From Streptococcus mitis (GTDB lineage: Bacteria > Bacillota > Bacilli > Lactobacillales > Streptococcaceae), in assembly GCF_005144795.1 (NCBI RefSeq), contig NZ_SWFJ01000006.1:1-64000 (forward strand): a DNA stretch of 64,000 nt, read 5' to 3'. The notes beneath the pieces are model-generated. The model was not told the DNA's origin and ran no database searches. It saw only the letters and a list, made by a program, of their open reading frames with translations. Of the stretch, positions 52,987-61,789 are shown piece by piece; the first letter of the stretch is position 1; the number at the start of each line of letters is the position of its first letter. The translations under genes and the position numbers were made by a program.

Positions 52987-54240
52987 CTAGCGACGCGATG
53001 AACGCTGACTTATTTGATTTCGATTGCTCTCTTCCTCCAGCTTTTTCTTATCTTCTTCCAATTTTTTCTGCTGTTCTTCTAGCCTTTTCTTCTCTTCCTC
53101 TTTCTGTTTCTTCTCAGCTTCCTTAGCCTCTTGTTTGGCTTTCTCCTCAGCCTCCATAATTAATTTATCCGCCACAGTGTAACTGTAAATTCCAGCTTCC
53201 ATGTCAATCACACTCGGTTCTGACAATTGTGGCTTAATCTTACTATAATAAGGCAATTTCTTACTCATTTCAGAAAGGGGAACCAAGACCTCGTCCGAAT
53301 CATTCATCGTCAATCGAATTAAATCTGATGTAACCTTGCTTGGGGCTAATTCCACCTTCTGGATAGCCGCCTTGAGTTCTGGACTAATTTGAGCAAGTTC
53401 TGACGTAAAGGCTTTGATTTGTTCGCTGTTATTAAAGAGAACTGATATATAAGTTTCTGGCAGACTCACCAAACTTACCGCACTGGTCTCAAGCTGACCG
53501 CTTGCAAGGATTGGATAATGACTTTCTCCAGAAACATAGTAGGCCACAATATCATATTCCTTGACCTTGATTGTAAACTTGGTTGGAAATTGATAGACAA
53601 GCTGAGCTGATTCAACCCAATAGTTAGACTTGATCTGCTCTTCATATTTTGCCTTGTCTAGCAGAAGGTTAATCGTATAATCCGAATCCTGAATGCCTGA
53701 AGCCTGTCGAATATCATCATCTGTAGTTTGCACTGTTCCCTCAACACGAATATCCTTCATGGTCGCATAAGGACTGAGCAAGTAGGCAGAGACAACCAAT
53801 AAAAGCAGACTGAGAAACAAAATCGAGATAGCCCGCCAGATATGAACTCCTGGAATTTTCGGTTTGACCTGTTTTTCCTTTACAGGCTTTTTCTCTATTT
53901 TTTTATCCTGTTTATTCTGTTTCTTTGGCTCTTTAGATTTTGGTTCTTCTTTGGGTACTTCTTTTTTGACGTCTTCTGACTCTTCTACTTTTTCTTCAGA
54001 CTCTTTCTTAGCTGATTTTGAGTCTTTTGAATCAGATTCACTCTCTTGCTCCTCGGTTGCATCTGACTTTTCAGATTTTGAAGCCATTCGAGCCTGTCTT
54101 TCCTTTTCCTTCTCCTCAGCTAGGGCCGCCTCTTCCTCAGCCTTCTTTTTTAGATATTCCTGATTTCGTTTCTGCCATTCTGATAACTCTTTAAATTCTT
54201 CGAGGATTTCTTTGCCCTCATTTTTCTTATCTTTTGACAT
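52987..54240 (-). CDS. divIB: Cell division protein DivIB (FtsQ)
   Basis: A 417-residue bitopic divisome protein. The long N-terminal cytoplasmic part (about 1-135) is Lys/Glu/Ser-rich. A membrane helix lies at about 138-158 (ISILFLSLLLLVVSAYLLSP). The POTRA domain follows (ATMKDIRVEGTVQTTDDDIRQAS, about 160-230) and the beta domain runs to about 350. The last 60 residues are a highly charged Lys/Glu coiled coil ending in Ser/Arg. DivIB with DivIC and FtsL activates septal peptidoglycan synthesis. It follows murG by 9 nt in a murD-murG-divIB cluster. Confidence 0.94.
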   Translation of the reverse strand: MSKDKKNEGKEILEEFKELSEWQKRNQEYLKKKAEEEAALAEEKEKERQARMASKSEKSDATEEQESESDSKDSKSAKKESEEKVEESEDVKKEVPKEEPKSKEPKKQNKQDKKIEKKPVKEKQVKPKIPGVHIWRAISILFLSLLLLVVSAYLLSPYATMKDIRVEGTVQTTDDDIRQASGIQDSDYTINLLLDKAKYEEQIKSNYWVESAQLVYQFPTKFTIKVKEYDIVAYYVSGESHYPILASGQLETSAVSLVSLPETYISVLFNNSEQIKAFTSELAQISPELKAAIQKVELAPSKVTSDLIRLTMNDSDEVLVPLSEMSKKLPYYSKIKPQLSEPSVIDMEAGIYSYTVADKLIMEAEEKAKQEAKEAEKKQKEEEKKRLEEQQKKLEEDKKKLEEESNRNQISQRSSRR

Positions 54241-54249
54241 TTACTTTCC

Positions 54250-55308
54250 TTATGATAAATCTTTTTTCAACAATTGATAAAAATCTGCTAGAGATTTCAA
54301 TTCCTTTGAAGCCTTCATCTTGGCTTGATAGTATTCCTTGTGACTTAGTAAGTGAGAAAGCTTCTCTTCTAAACTGTCCAAGGTCAAATCGCTTTCTTGA
54401 AGCTCTTCTGCATAGCCTTTTTTGACAAAGTAGGCTGCATTTTCAATCTGGTCTCCACGACTAGCTTCACGACCAAGTGGCACAATAACATGCAATTTTG
54501 CCATGGCCAAGAGCTCAAAAATCGTATTGGCACCACCACGTGTCACAACAATATCAGCCAATTCCATCAAGGGTTGATAGAGACTGGTCACATAGTCAAC
54601 ACGAAAGAGATTTTGGCTCAACTCATTCAGGCTAGAATCTCCAGTTAGATTGATAATATTGTAGCGCTCTGTCAGCTCTTTCTTATGGTCTGTCACCAAT
54701 TGGTTAAAGACACGAGCACCTGCAGAACCACCGACAAACAATACAGTTGGCAATTTGGGATTAAAGTGGGTTTGAATATCCACCAATTCATCTGGTTCTG
54801 GAGTGTTTTGGTTTGAAACCTTGGTCACCGCTCCCACATGCTCGACCTTAGACAAACTTGAATCTTGCTCAAAGGTTGAATACATCTTCGTCGCAAATTT
54901 ATAGGCGATTTTATTGGCCAATCCCATAGACAGGTCCGATTCATGAATAAAGACAGGCACTCCTGACACACGCGCAGCGATAACAGGTGGTACTGAGACA
55001 AAGCCACCCTTTGAAAAAAGAGCCTGTGGACGAAGTCGTAACATGATAAAGAGCGATTGGACAATTCCCCAACCAACTTTGAAGACATCCAGCATATTTT
55101 GCCAAGAGAAATAGCGACGCAATTTCCCAGTCGCAATAGAATGGAAGGTGACATCAAGACCCGACTTGAGGATTTCTTGGTGTTCAATCCCACGCTTGTC
55201 CCCAATATAGTGAACTTCCCAGCCATCTTCGATAAACTTGGGCATTAACAAAAGGTTGAGAGTAACGTGTCCAACCGTCCCCCCACCTGTAAAGACAATT
55301 TTTTTCAT
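54250..55308 (-). CDS. murG: UDP-GlcNAc:lipid I N-acetylglucosaminyltransferase MurG
   Basis: A 352-residue GT28 glycosyltransferase that turns lipid I into lipid II on the inner membrane face. The N-terminal loop is GGGTVGHV (about residues 8-15; most species have GGTGGH), and the UDP-GlcNAc site includes [16 protein letters not shown] (about 256-271). Length is normal. It is 1 nt after murD and 9 nt before divIB. Confidence 0.96.
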   Translation of the reverse strand: MKKIVFTGGGTVGHVTLNLLLMPKFIEDGWEVHYIGDKRGIEHQEILKSGLDVTFHSIATGKLRRYFSWQNMLDVFKVGWGIVQSLFIMLRLRPQALFSKGGFVSVPPVIAARVSGVPVFIHESDLSMGLANKIAYKFATKMYSTFEQDSSLSKVEHVGAVTKVSNQNTPEPDELVDIQTHFNPKLPTVLFVGGSAGARVFNQLVTDHKKELTERYNIINLTGDSSLNELSQNLFRVDYVTSLYQPLMELADIVVTRGGANTIFELLAMAKLHVIVPLGREASRGDQIENAAYFVKKGYAEELQESDLTLDSLEEKLSHLLSHKEYYQAKMKASKELKSLADFYQLLKKDLS

Positions 55309-55309
55309 A

Positions 55310-56662
55310 TTATTCCTTTAACTCCGCTACTGTGCCGATAAAGAGGTCGCCACGTACTTCAAAGTTAGCATACATATCCCAGCTGGCATTTGCTGGACTG
55401 AGAAGAACCACGTCTCCTTGAGTCGCAAGCTCGTAAGCCTTGCGGGTCGCATCTGCAATATCAGTCGCATCCACATAAGCCACACCTGCCTTGTCTGCTG
55501 CCCGTTTAACACGTTCGGCAGACTGACCCAGGATGACCATCTTCTTGAGTCCAGTAATGTCTGGAACCAATTCGTCAAACTCATTACCACGGTCCAAACC
55601 ACCTGCAATCAAGACGACCTTGCTGTTGTCAAATCCTGATAAGGCTTTTTGAGTAGCCAAGATATTGGTTGACTTGCTATCATTATAGAATTTGACACCC
55701 TTGATTTCATCCACAAATTGGAGACGGTGTTTGACACCACCAAAGGCTGAAAGAGTTTCTTTGATGATCTGGTTATCTACACCACGAAGCTTAGCTACAG
55801 CAATCGTCGCAAGGGCATTTTCCACATTGTGGCTACCTGGAACTCCGATTTCATTCGCTGCCATGACCACTTCCCCACGGAAGTAGAGCTGACCATCTTC
55901 CAAATAAGCTCCATCAACCTTTTCCTGTGTTGAGAATGGTACAACTGTAGCTTGTGTTTTTCTTGCCAATTCTTTTGCCAAGTCTTGGTTAAAGTTCAAG
56001 ACAAGGAAATCAGCCACTGTCATCTTGTTCTGGATATTCCACTTGGCTGCTACATATTCCTCAAAAGAACCATGATAATCGATATGAGTTGGCATGAGGT
56101 TGGTAATAACTGCAATCTCAGGATGGAATTCTTGAACGCCCATGAGTTGGAAAGAAGAAAGTTCCATGACAAGCGTGTCCTTGTCTGACGCAGTTTGGGC
56201 CACTTGACTAGCTGGATAGCCGATATTTCCTGATAAAAGACCATGTTGCCCAGCAGCAGTCAAAACTTCCCCAATCATGGTCGTTGTGGTTGTTTTACCG
56301 TTCGAACCTGTGATACCGATAATTGGCGCTTCTGAAATCAAGTAAGCCAATTCCACCTCAGTCAAGACTGGAATTCCCTTGGCCAAAGCCTTTTCAATCA
56401 TAGGATTACTGTATGGGATACCTGGATTTTTCACCATAAGGGCGAACTCTTCATCCAAGAGTTCCAAAGGATGGCCACCTGTGACAACCTTGATCCCTTC
56501 TTCCAGCAAACTTTGGGCAGCTGGATTGTCCTCAAAAGGCTTCCCATCATTTACTGTCACAATGGCACCTAGCTTGTCCAACAAACGAGCTGCAGATTCG
56601 CCAGACTTAGCCAAACCTAAAACAAGGACTTTCTTATTTTTAAATTGATCTATTACTTTCAT
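55310..56662 (-). CDS. murD: UDP-N-acetylmuramoylalanine-D-glutamate ligase MurD
   Basis: A 450-residue Mur ligase adding D-Glu to UDP-MurNAc-L-Ala. The ATP-binding motif is [16 protein letters not shown] (about residues 114-129). The carbamoylated-Lys region and [22 protein letters not shown] (about 308-329) are family signatures. It is preceded by an extended -10 TGG-TAAAAT at 56690-56698 on the minus strand and starts the murD-murG-divIB cluster. Confidence 0.96.
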   Translation of the reverse strand: MKVIDQFKNKKVLVLGLAKSGESAARLLDKLGAIVTVNDGKPFEDNPAAQSLLEEGIKVVTGGHPLELLDEEFALMVKNPGIPYSNPMIEKALAKGIPVLTEVELAYLISEAPIIGITGSNGKTTTTTMIGEVLTAAGQHGLLSGNIGYPASQVAQTASDKDTLVMELSSFQLMGVQEFHPEIAVITNLMPTHIDYHGSFEEYVAAKWNIQNKMTVADFLVLNFNQDLAKELARKTQATVVPFSTQEKVDGAYLEDGQLYFRGEVVMAANEIGVPGSHNVENALATIAVAKLRGVDNQIIKETLSAFGGVKHRLQFVDEIKGVKFYNDSKSTNILATQKALSGFDNSKVVLIAGGLDRGNEFDELVPDITGLKKMVILGQSAERVKRAADKAGVAYVDATDIADATRKAYELATQGDVVLLSPANASWDMYANFEVRGDLFIGTVAELKE

Positions 56663-56752
56663 GTCTCGAACTCCATTTCTACTCTTACTATTTTACCATT
56701 TTTATGGAAATAATTCTAAACGAAAATGCTCAGATTCAGCATTCTAATAAGC

Positions 56753-56778
56753 AAAAAGAGAGCCAAAACTCTCTTTTT
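56753..56778 (-). terminator. Terminator after the DUF3165 gene
   Basis: AAAAAGAGAG/CTCTCTTTTT (56753-56762 with 56769-56778) is a 10-bp perfect stem with a 6-nt loop, overlapping the DUF3165 stop codon. A second hairpin AATGCT...AGCATT follows at about 56725-56743. Confidence 0.8.
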
Positions 56779-57031
56779 ATCTTCTTTTATTTTTACTAAC
56801 CGACATGAGGGTAATATCTCGCAAGCTAAAGTATGCTAGAAAGAGCATGGTGATTGCGATAAAGAATTCTGTCGGTAGCTGAAAAATTTGCAGGATAGAC
56901 AACATAAGCAAAATCAAGAGTGCTACGAAAGCAAAGACGACAAGGACGATATTGACTGTCCCTCTAATGCTTTGTGGTGTCGCAAATACATAGAGTAGTA
57001 ATAAGAGGAGTCCTATGATTAAATAAACCAT
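56777..57031 (-). CDS. Small membrane protein, DUF3165 family
   Basis: An 84-residue protein with three hydrophobic segments (about residues 2-17, 24-46 and 52-68) and a basic cytoplasmic C terminus (SVSKNKRR). It resembles the streptococcal DUF3165 family found next to typA. Function unknown. It starts 19 nt after the typA stop, so it is probably expressed with typA. Confidence 0.8.
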   Translation of the reverse strand: MVYLIIGLLLLLLYVFATPQSIRGTVNIVLVVFAFVALLILLMLSILQIFQLPTEFFIAITMLFLAYFSLRDITLMSVSKNKRR

Positions 57032-57050
57032 CTTTATCTCTTTCTAGCTC

Positions 57051-58892
57051 TTATTCAGCTGATTTTTTCTTCTTGTTAGCTTTCTCACGCTCTGCCTTGT
57101 TAAGGATTTGTTTACGCAAACGGATAGACTCAGGCGTTACTTCCATATACTCATCGTCGTTCAAGAACTCAAGAGACTCTTCAAGCGTCAAGATACGAGG
57201 AGTCTTAATAACAGCTGTTTGGTCCTTAGTAGCTGAACGGACGTTGGTCATTTGTTTTGCCTTAGTGATGTTAACTGTCAAGTCATTTTCACGAGAGTTT
57301 TCACCGATAATCATTCCTTCATAAACCTCAGTACCTGGGTTGACAAAGATCGTACCACGTTCTTCGATAGACATGATTGAGTAAGTTGTAGCCTTACCAG
57401 CATCGATAGAAACAAGGGCACCACGGTGACGACCACCAATTTCACCTGGAATCAATGGCAAGTATTGGTCAAAGGTATGGTTCATGATACCGTAACCACG
57501 AGTCATTGACAAGAACTCAGTTGAGTATCCAATCAAACCACGCGCAGGAACTAAGAAGACCAAACGAGTTTGACCATTACCAGTTGAAATCATATCCAAC
57601 ATTTCACCCTTACGTTCAGAAAGGCTTTGGATAACAGATCCTTGGTATTCTTCTGGAGTGTCGATTTGAACACGTTCAAATGGCTCACATTTAACACCGT
57701 CGATTTCTTTTACGATAACCTCTGGACGAGATACTTGAAGTTCATAGCCCTCACGACGCATTGTTTCGATAAGGATTGACAAGTGCAATTCTCCACGTCC
57801 TGAAACAGTCCATTTATCTGGTGAATCAGTTGGGTCAACACGAAGGGAAACGTCTGTTTGCAATTCGGCCTGCAAGCGTTCTTCCACCTTACGAGAAGTT
57901 ACCCATTTACCTTCTTTACCAGCAAATGGTGAGTTGTTGACCAAGAAAGTCATTTGAAGAGTTGGCTCATCGATGTGTAGGATTGGAAGAGCTTCTACTG
58001 CATCTGTCGGAGTAATAGTTTCACCGACAAAGATATCTTCCATACCTGAAACGGCAATCAAGTCACCTGCTTTTGCTTCCTGGATTTCACGACGTTCCAA
58101 ACCAAAGAAACCGAAGAGTTTTGTAACACGGAAGTTTTTAGTTGTACCATCAAGTTTAGAAAGGGTAACTTGGTCCCCAACTTTAACAGTACCACGGAAG
58201 ACACGACCGATACCGATACGTCCAACGAAGTCATTGTAGTCCAAAAGTGATACTTGGAACTGTAAAGGCTCATCTGAGTTATCTACTGGAGCTGGGATAT
58301 GGTCGATAATCGTGTCAAAGATTGGTGCCATAGTCGCTTCTTGGTCAGCTGGGTCATCTGACAATGAAGAAGTTCCGTTGATCGCTGAAGCATACACCAC
58401 TGGAAAATCAAGCTGGTCGTCATCTGCACCAAGCTCTATGAAAAGTTCCAAGACTTCGTCCACTACTTCTGCTGGACGAGCTGATGGTTTATCGATTTTG
58501 TTAACAACAACGATTGGGACAAGGTCTTGTTCCAAAGCTTTTTTCAAAACGAAACGAGTTTGTGGCATGGTTCCTTCGTAGGCATCTACGACCAAGACAA
58601 CACCGTCAACCATTTTCATGATACGCTCAACTTCTCCACCGAAGTCCGCGTGTCCTGGTGTGTCCATGATGTTGATACGAGTTCCGTTGTAGGCAACGGC
58701 TGTATTTTTAGCAAGGATGGTAATTCCACGCTCTTTTTCGATATCGTTTGAGTCCATAGCACGCTCAGCCAATTCAGTACGTGCATCAAGCGTTTCTGAT
58801 TGTTTCAATAATTCGTCAACGAGGGTTGTTTTACCGTGGTCAACGTGGGCGATAATCGCAATGTTACGGATATCTTCTCTTAATTTTGTCAT
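57051..58892 (-). CDS. typA: Ribosome-associated GTPase TypA/BipA
   Basis: A 613-residue translational GTPase. G1 is [10 protein letters not shown] (about residues 15-24), G3 is [15 protein letters not shown] (about 75-89), and G4 is VVNKIDKP (about 129-136). EF-G-like domains III and V and the TypA-specific C-terminal domain follow, ending in a Lys-rich tail. The start at 58892 ([10 protein letters not shown]) has AGGAAAT just upstream and is the usual N terminus; seven in-frame codons further upstream are not needed. TypA acts in ribosome assembly and stress adaptation. An extended -10 TGG-TATAAT lies at 58935-58943. Confidence 0.96.
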   Translation of the reverse strand: MTKLREDIRNIAIIAHVDHGKTTLVDELLKQSETLDARTELAERAMDSNDIEKERGITILAKNTAVAYNGTRINIMDTPGHADFGGEVERIMKMVDGVVLVVDAYEGTMPQTRFVLKKALEQDLVPIVVVNKIDKPSARPAEVVDEVLELFIELGADDDQLDFPVVYASAINGTSSLSDDPADQEATMAPIFDTIIDHIPAPVDNSDEPLQFQVSLLDYNDFVGRIGIGRVFRGTVKVGDQVTLSKLDGTTKNFRVTKLFGFFGLERREIQEAKAGDLIAVSGMEDIFVGETITPTDAVEALPILHIDEPTLQMTFLVNNSPFAGKEGKWVTSRKVEERLQAELQTDVSLRVDPTDSPDKWTVSGRGELHLSILIETMRREGYELQVSRPEVIVKEIDGVKCEPFERVQIDTPEEYQGSVIQSLSERKGEMLDMISTGNGQTRLVFLVPARGLIGYSTEFLSMTRGYGIMNHTFDQYLPLIPGEIGGRHRGALVSIDAGKATTYSIMSIEERGTIFVNPGTEVYEGMIIGENSRENDLTVNITKAKQMTNVRSATKDQTAVIKTPRILTLEESLEFLNDDEYMEVTPESIRLRKQILNKAEREKANKKKKSAE

Positions 58893-59035
58893 GATTTCCT
58901 CTATAATATTCAAAATTTATTTTCTAACTGAACGATTATACCATAATTTCAAGTAAATAACATAACTCAAGCAAGTGTAAATGTTTTCACTCTGCTTTTC
59001 TTTTCACGTCAAGCCTTTTCAAAGCAAGCGACTTA

Positions 59036-59044
59036 TGATAAGAT
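59036..59044 (+). promoter_or_regulatory. Extended -10 close to the rsuA-like start
   Basis: TGA-TAAGAT (59036-59044) ends 9 nt before the ATG at 59054 and there is no ribosome site between, so the transcript should start within a few nt of the ATG. Confidence 0.55.
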
Positions 59045-59053
59045 AGGCACAGT

Positions 59054-59779
59054 ATGCGTTTAGATAATTTATTAGCCCAAGAAAAAGTTAGCCGAAAGGC
59101 CATGAAACAAGCCTTACTCAAAGAGGAAATTCTAGTCGATGGTCGCCCAGCCCGCTCCCTAGCTCAAAATATCGATACAGGACTACAAGAACTCCTTTTT
59201 CAGGACCGTATCATTCAAGGCTATGAGCACACCTATCTGATGCTTCATAAGCCTACTGGTGTCGTTACAGCCAACAAAGACAAGAAACTTCCAACCGTCA
59301 TGGACCTCCTTCCGCCTGACATCCAGTCTGATAAGCTCTATGCCGTCGGCCGACTGGACCGAGATACGACTGGCCTCCTTCTCTTGACTGACAACGGTCC
59401 CTTGGGCTTTCAGCTCCTCCATCCCCAATATCATGTCGATAAGACTTATCAAGTTGAGGTTAATGGACTTCTAACACCTGACCATATCCAAGCCTTTCAA
59501 AAAGGAATTGTCTTTTTAGATGGTACTATCTGTAAACCTGCAAGCCTAGAAATTCTATCTGCAAGTCCTTCCCACAGTCAAGCCTCTATTACCATTTCAG
59601 AGGGGAAATTTCATCAGGTTAAAAAAATGTTCCTCTCAGTTGGTGTCAAGGTAACCTCCCTCAAACGAGTTCAGTTCGGTGAGTTTACATTAGACCCAGA
59701 ACTAGCAGAAGGTCAATACCGTCCCTTGAACCAAGAGGAATTGAAAATCATAAAAAACTACTTAGAGAAAAGTGGATAA
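59054..59779 (+). CDS. rsuA: 16S rRNA pseudouridine synthase, RsuA family
   Basis: A 241-residue RsuA-type enzyme that isomerises a uridine of the small-subunit rRNA (U516 in E. coli). An N-terminal S4 domain covers residues 1-55 (MRLDNLLAQEKVSRKAMKQAL). The catalytic motif is VGRLDRDTTGLLLLTDNG (about 99-116), with the Asp nucleophile in RLDRDT. The Lys-containing EGKFHQVKKMF motif lies near 193-203. The assignment to RsuA rather than RluB/RluE rests on overall pattern. It is divergent from typA. Confidence 0.9.
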   Translation: MRLDNLLAQEKVSRKAMKQALLKEEILVDGRPARSLAQNIDTGLQELLFQDRIIQGYEHTYLMLHKPTGVVTANKDKKLPTVMDLLPPDIQSDKLYAVGRLDRDTTGLLLLTDNGPLGFQLLHPQYHVDKTYQVEVNGLLTPDHIQAFQKGIVFLDGTICKPASLEILSASPSHSQASITISEGKFHQVKKMFLSVGVKVTSLKRVQFGEFTLDPELAEGQYRPLNQEELKIIKNYLEKSG

Positions 59780-59782
59780 AAC

Positions 59783-59810
59783 AAAAAAGCTTTCAAATAA
59801 AGCTTTTTTT
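59783..59810 (+). terminator. rsuA terminator
   Basis: AAAAAAGCTTT/AAAGCTTTTTTT with a CAAAT loop; perfect stem and T-run on the plus strand, A-run for the opposite strand gene. Confidence 0.85.
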
Positions 59811-59822
59811 GTTTTACACTAG

Positions 59823-60050
59823 TTAATTCATAAAAAGAATCAATCCTAAAACCCAATTAATTACGGAAACTACAATCCCTACAATAGCTATAATTTTTTC
59901 TGTTTTATAGTCTAGTCCAGATTCTTTTTGGTATGAAAAAGCCAAGACCAATCCTATGATCCCCAAAATCAGGCCTACAATTGGAAATAACAAACCAAGA
60001 ATAATCGACAAAATACCCACAAAAAGTGGATTTTTCTTCTTTTCTTTCAT
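59823..60050 (-). CDS. Small membrane protein (DUF4190-like)
   Basis: A 75-residue protein with two hydrophobic hairpin segments (about residues 9-38 and 53-73), rich in Gly/Ile/Leu, and a basic start (MKEKKKNP). The glycine-zipper-like pattern GLLFPIVGLILGIIGLVLA resembles DUF4190-type proteins. Function unknown. It converges on rsuA. Confidence 0.7.
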   Translation of the reverse strand: MKEKKKNPLFVGILSIILGLLFPIVGLILGIIGLVLAFSYQKESGLDYKTEKIIAIVGIVVSVINWVLGLILFMN

Positions 60051-60138
60051 GTTCTAAGAACTCCTTAAATTTTATACAAATTAATTATACTATAAAACAA
60101 TAGCTTCATCCTATCATTCGACTAATTTGGAAATAAGG

Positions 60139-60519
60139 TTAGCTAGTCTTCACTTTCCCTTTCCAAGAATCCAAACCATAAGAAAGGATATAAATCTCAG
60201 AAAAACCTTGTTTTTTCAAGTAAAGAGCTGCATTTGTAACTCGTTGCGCACGTTGGTTTTCGTAAAGAAGGACAGGTTTGTCCTTACGAAGGGCTGCAAG
60301 ACTAGTTTTCAACTGACTTGAAGGAATATTGCGAGCCCCAAGAATATGTTTTCTGTGGAATTCTGCTGGATCACGCAAATCAATCAATTGACCCGTACGA
60401 ATCAAGGCTTCAAACTCCTCATTGTCTACAATTTTAGCTGCACGTCGAATACGAAGATAGTTAAAGCCCATCCACGCCAACATTGCCAGTATAAGTGCCC
60501 ACAAAATCCAAGTAACCAT
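60139..60519 (-). CDS. Rhodanese-like domain protein lacking the catalytic cysteine
   Basis: A 126-residue protein with an N-terminal membrane helix (about residues 2-20) and a cytoplasmic rhodanese-like domain (about 35-126; LIDLRDPAEFHRKHILGARNIP). Where active rhodaneses have Cys at the start of the catalytic loop, this sequence reads LLYENQRAQR, with Glu in place of Cys. It is therefore probably a non-catalytic member, perhaps a binding module. It overlaps the yqgQ stop (TAATG), so the two are translationally coupled. Confidence 0.85.
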   Translation of the reverse strand: MVTWILWALILAMLAWMGFNYLRIRRAAKIVDNEEFEALIRTGQLIDLRDPAEFHRKHILGARNIPSSQLKTSLAALRKDKPVLLYENQRAQRVTNAALYLKKQGFSEIYILSYGLDSWKGKVKTS

Positions 60520-60740
60520 TAGTTCTTTTCTCCATTTTTCTCAATATAATCCAATTCCACCTTGTGCTCTCTGCGAAGAACTGCTTCTGCCTCTAGATAG
60601 TCTAATTTATCCATCAACCCTGCATCGTAAATCCGTGAGAGTTCCAGCTTCATCAGTTCAATATCATATAAGCGTTTTCCCATGTAAACAATGATACCAA
60701 ATCGTTTGAGGAATTGCTGCACATCATAGAATGTTTTCAT
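60519..60740 (-). CDS. yqgQ: YqgQ family protein (DUF910)
   Basis: A 73-residue helical protein. The sequence MKTFYDVQQFLKRFGIIVYMGKRLYDIELMKLEL is the usual YqgQ start (shown in part: FYDVQQFLKRFG, then YDIELMKLEL). Family function is not established; YqgQ proteins bind single-stranded nucleic acid in a structural study as I recall, which is uncertain. The ATG at 60740 lies 7 nt after a TGC-TAGAAT -10 (60748-60756), so the mRNA is probably leaderless. It is commonly found next to a rhodanese gene, as here. Confidence 0.82.
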   Translation of the reverse strand: MKTFYDVQQFLKRFGIIVYMGKRLYDIELMKLELSRIYDAGLMDKLDYLEAEAVLRREHKVELDYIEKNGEKN

Positions 60741-60747
60741 AAGACTC

Positions 60748-60756
60748 ATTCTAGCA
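60748..60756 (-). promoter_or_regulatory. yqgQ extended -10, leaderless arrangement
   Basis: Minus strand TGC-TAGAAT (TAGAAT at 60748-60753) ends 7 nt before the yqgQ ATG; no ribosome site is present. Confidence 0.6.
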
Positions 60757-60836
60757 AATTTTTGTGTTTTTTTCAAGAAGAGAATCACACAATGCCCCTG
60801 ATTTTCCTATCATCTTTGGCGATTCTGACGCAAGTG

Positions 60837-60845
60837 TGGTACAAT
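60837..60845 (+). promoter_or_regulatory. LysR-gene extended -10, leaderless arrangement
   Basis: Plus strand TGTGG-TACAAT (TACAAT at 60840-60845) ends 6 nt before the ATG at 60852. The same hexamer and spacing occur before the flavoprotein gene at 21034. Confidence 0.65.
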
Positions 60846-60851
60846 AAAAAC

Positions 60852-61760
60852 ATGAGAATTCAACAATTACACTATATTATCAAAATCGTCGAAACTGGCT
60901 CCATGAATGAGGCAGCCAAGCAACTCTTTATCACTCAACCTAGTCTTTCCAACGCAGTAAGAGATTTGGAGAATGAAATGGGCATTGAAATCTTTATCCG
61001 CAATCCCAAGGGCATCACCTTGACCCGTGATGGGATGGAGTTTCTCTCTTATGCCCGTCAGGTTGTCGAGCAGACCCAGCTTTTGGAGGAACGCTATAAA
61101 AATCCTGTCGCCCACCGCGAACTCTTTAGCGTTTCCTCCCAGCATTATGCCTTTGTGGTCAATGCCTTTGTCTCTCTGCTCAAGAAAAGTGATATGGAGA
61201 AATACGAGCTCTTCCTTCGTGAAACTCGGACTTGGGAGATTATCGACGACGTCAAGAACTTCCGTAGTGAGGTCGGTGTCCTATTTTTTAACAGCTACAA
61301 CCGTGATGTTTTAACCAAAATGCTGGATGACAACCACCTGCTGGCTCATCATCTCTTTACCGCCCAACCGCATATCTTTGTCAGCAAGACCAATCCTCTG
61401 GCACAGAAAGACAAGGTCAAACTAGAAGACTTGGAAAACTTCCCTTACCTCAGCTATGATCAAGGAACTCACAACTCCTTCTACTTCTCTGAAGAGATTC
61501 TCTCGCAGGAATACCACAAAAAATCTATCGTAGTCAGCGACCGTGCTACCCTCTTTAACCTCTTGATTGGTCTGGATGGATACACGATCGCAACAGGGAT
61601 TTTGAACAGCAACCTCAACGGAGACAATATTGTTTCTATCCCACTGGACATTGATGACCCAATTGAGCTGGTCTATATCCAGCATGAAAAAACCAGCCTA
61701 TCTAAGATGGGCGAACGCTTTATCGACTATCTCCTAGAAGAAGTCCAGTTTGATAGTTGA
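60852..61760 (+). CDS. LysR family regulator (CpsY/MtaR-like)
   Basis: A 302-residue LysR-type regulator. The winged helix-turn-helix is at about residues 17-40 (MNEAAKQLFITQPSLSNAVRDLE) and the co-inducer domain at 90-295. Its sequence and position, near an upstream rhodanese/yqgQ pair in a mitis-type genome, suggest the CpsY/MtaR subgroup, which controls methionine/cysteine transport and cell-surface traits in streptococci; the target here is not shown by the DNA. The ATG at 60852 is the normal N terminus (MRIQQLHYIIKI); upstream in-frame codons precede the promoter. Confidence 0.88.
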   Translation: MRIQQLHYIIKIVETGSMNEAAKQLFITQPSLSNAVRDLENEMGIEIFIRNPKGITLTRDGMEFLSYARQVVEQTQLLEERYKNPVAHRELFSVSSQHYAFVVNAFVSLLKKSDMEKYELFLRETRTWEIIDDVKNFRSEVGVLFFNSYNRDVLTKMLDDNHLLAHHLFTAQPHIFVSKTNPLAQKDKVKLEDLENFPYLSYDQGTHNSFYFSEEILSQEYHKKSIVVSDRATLFNLLIGLDGYTIATGILNSNLNGDNIVSIPLDIDDPIELVYIQHEKTSLSKMGERFIDYLLEEVQFDS

Positions 61761-61789
61761 GAATAGTATTGAGATATATGGAGACAAAA

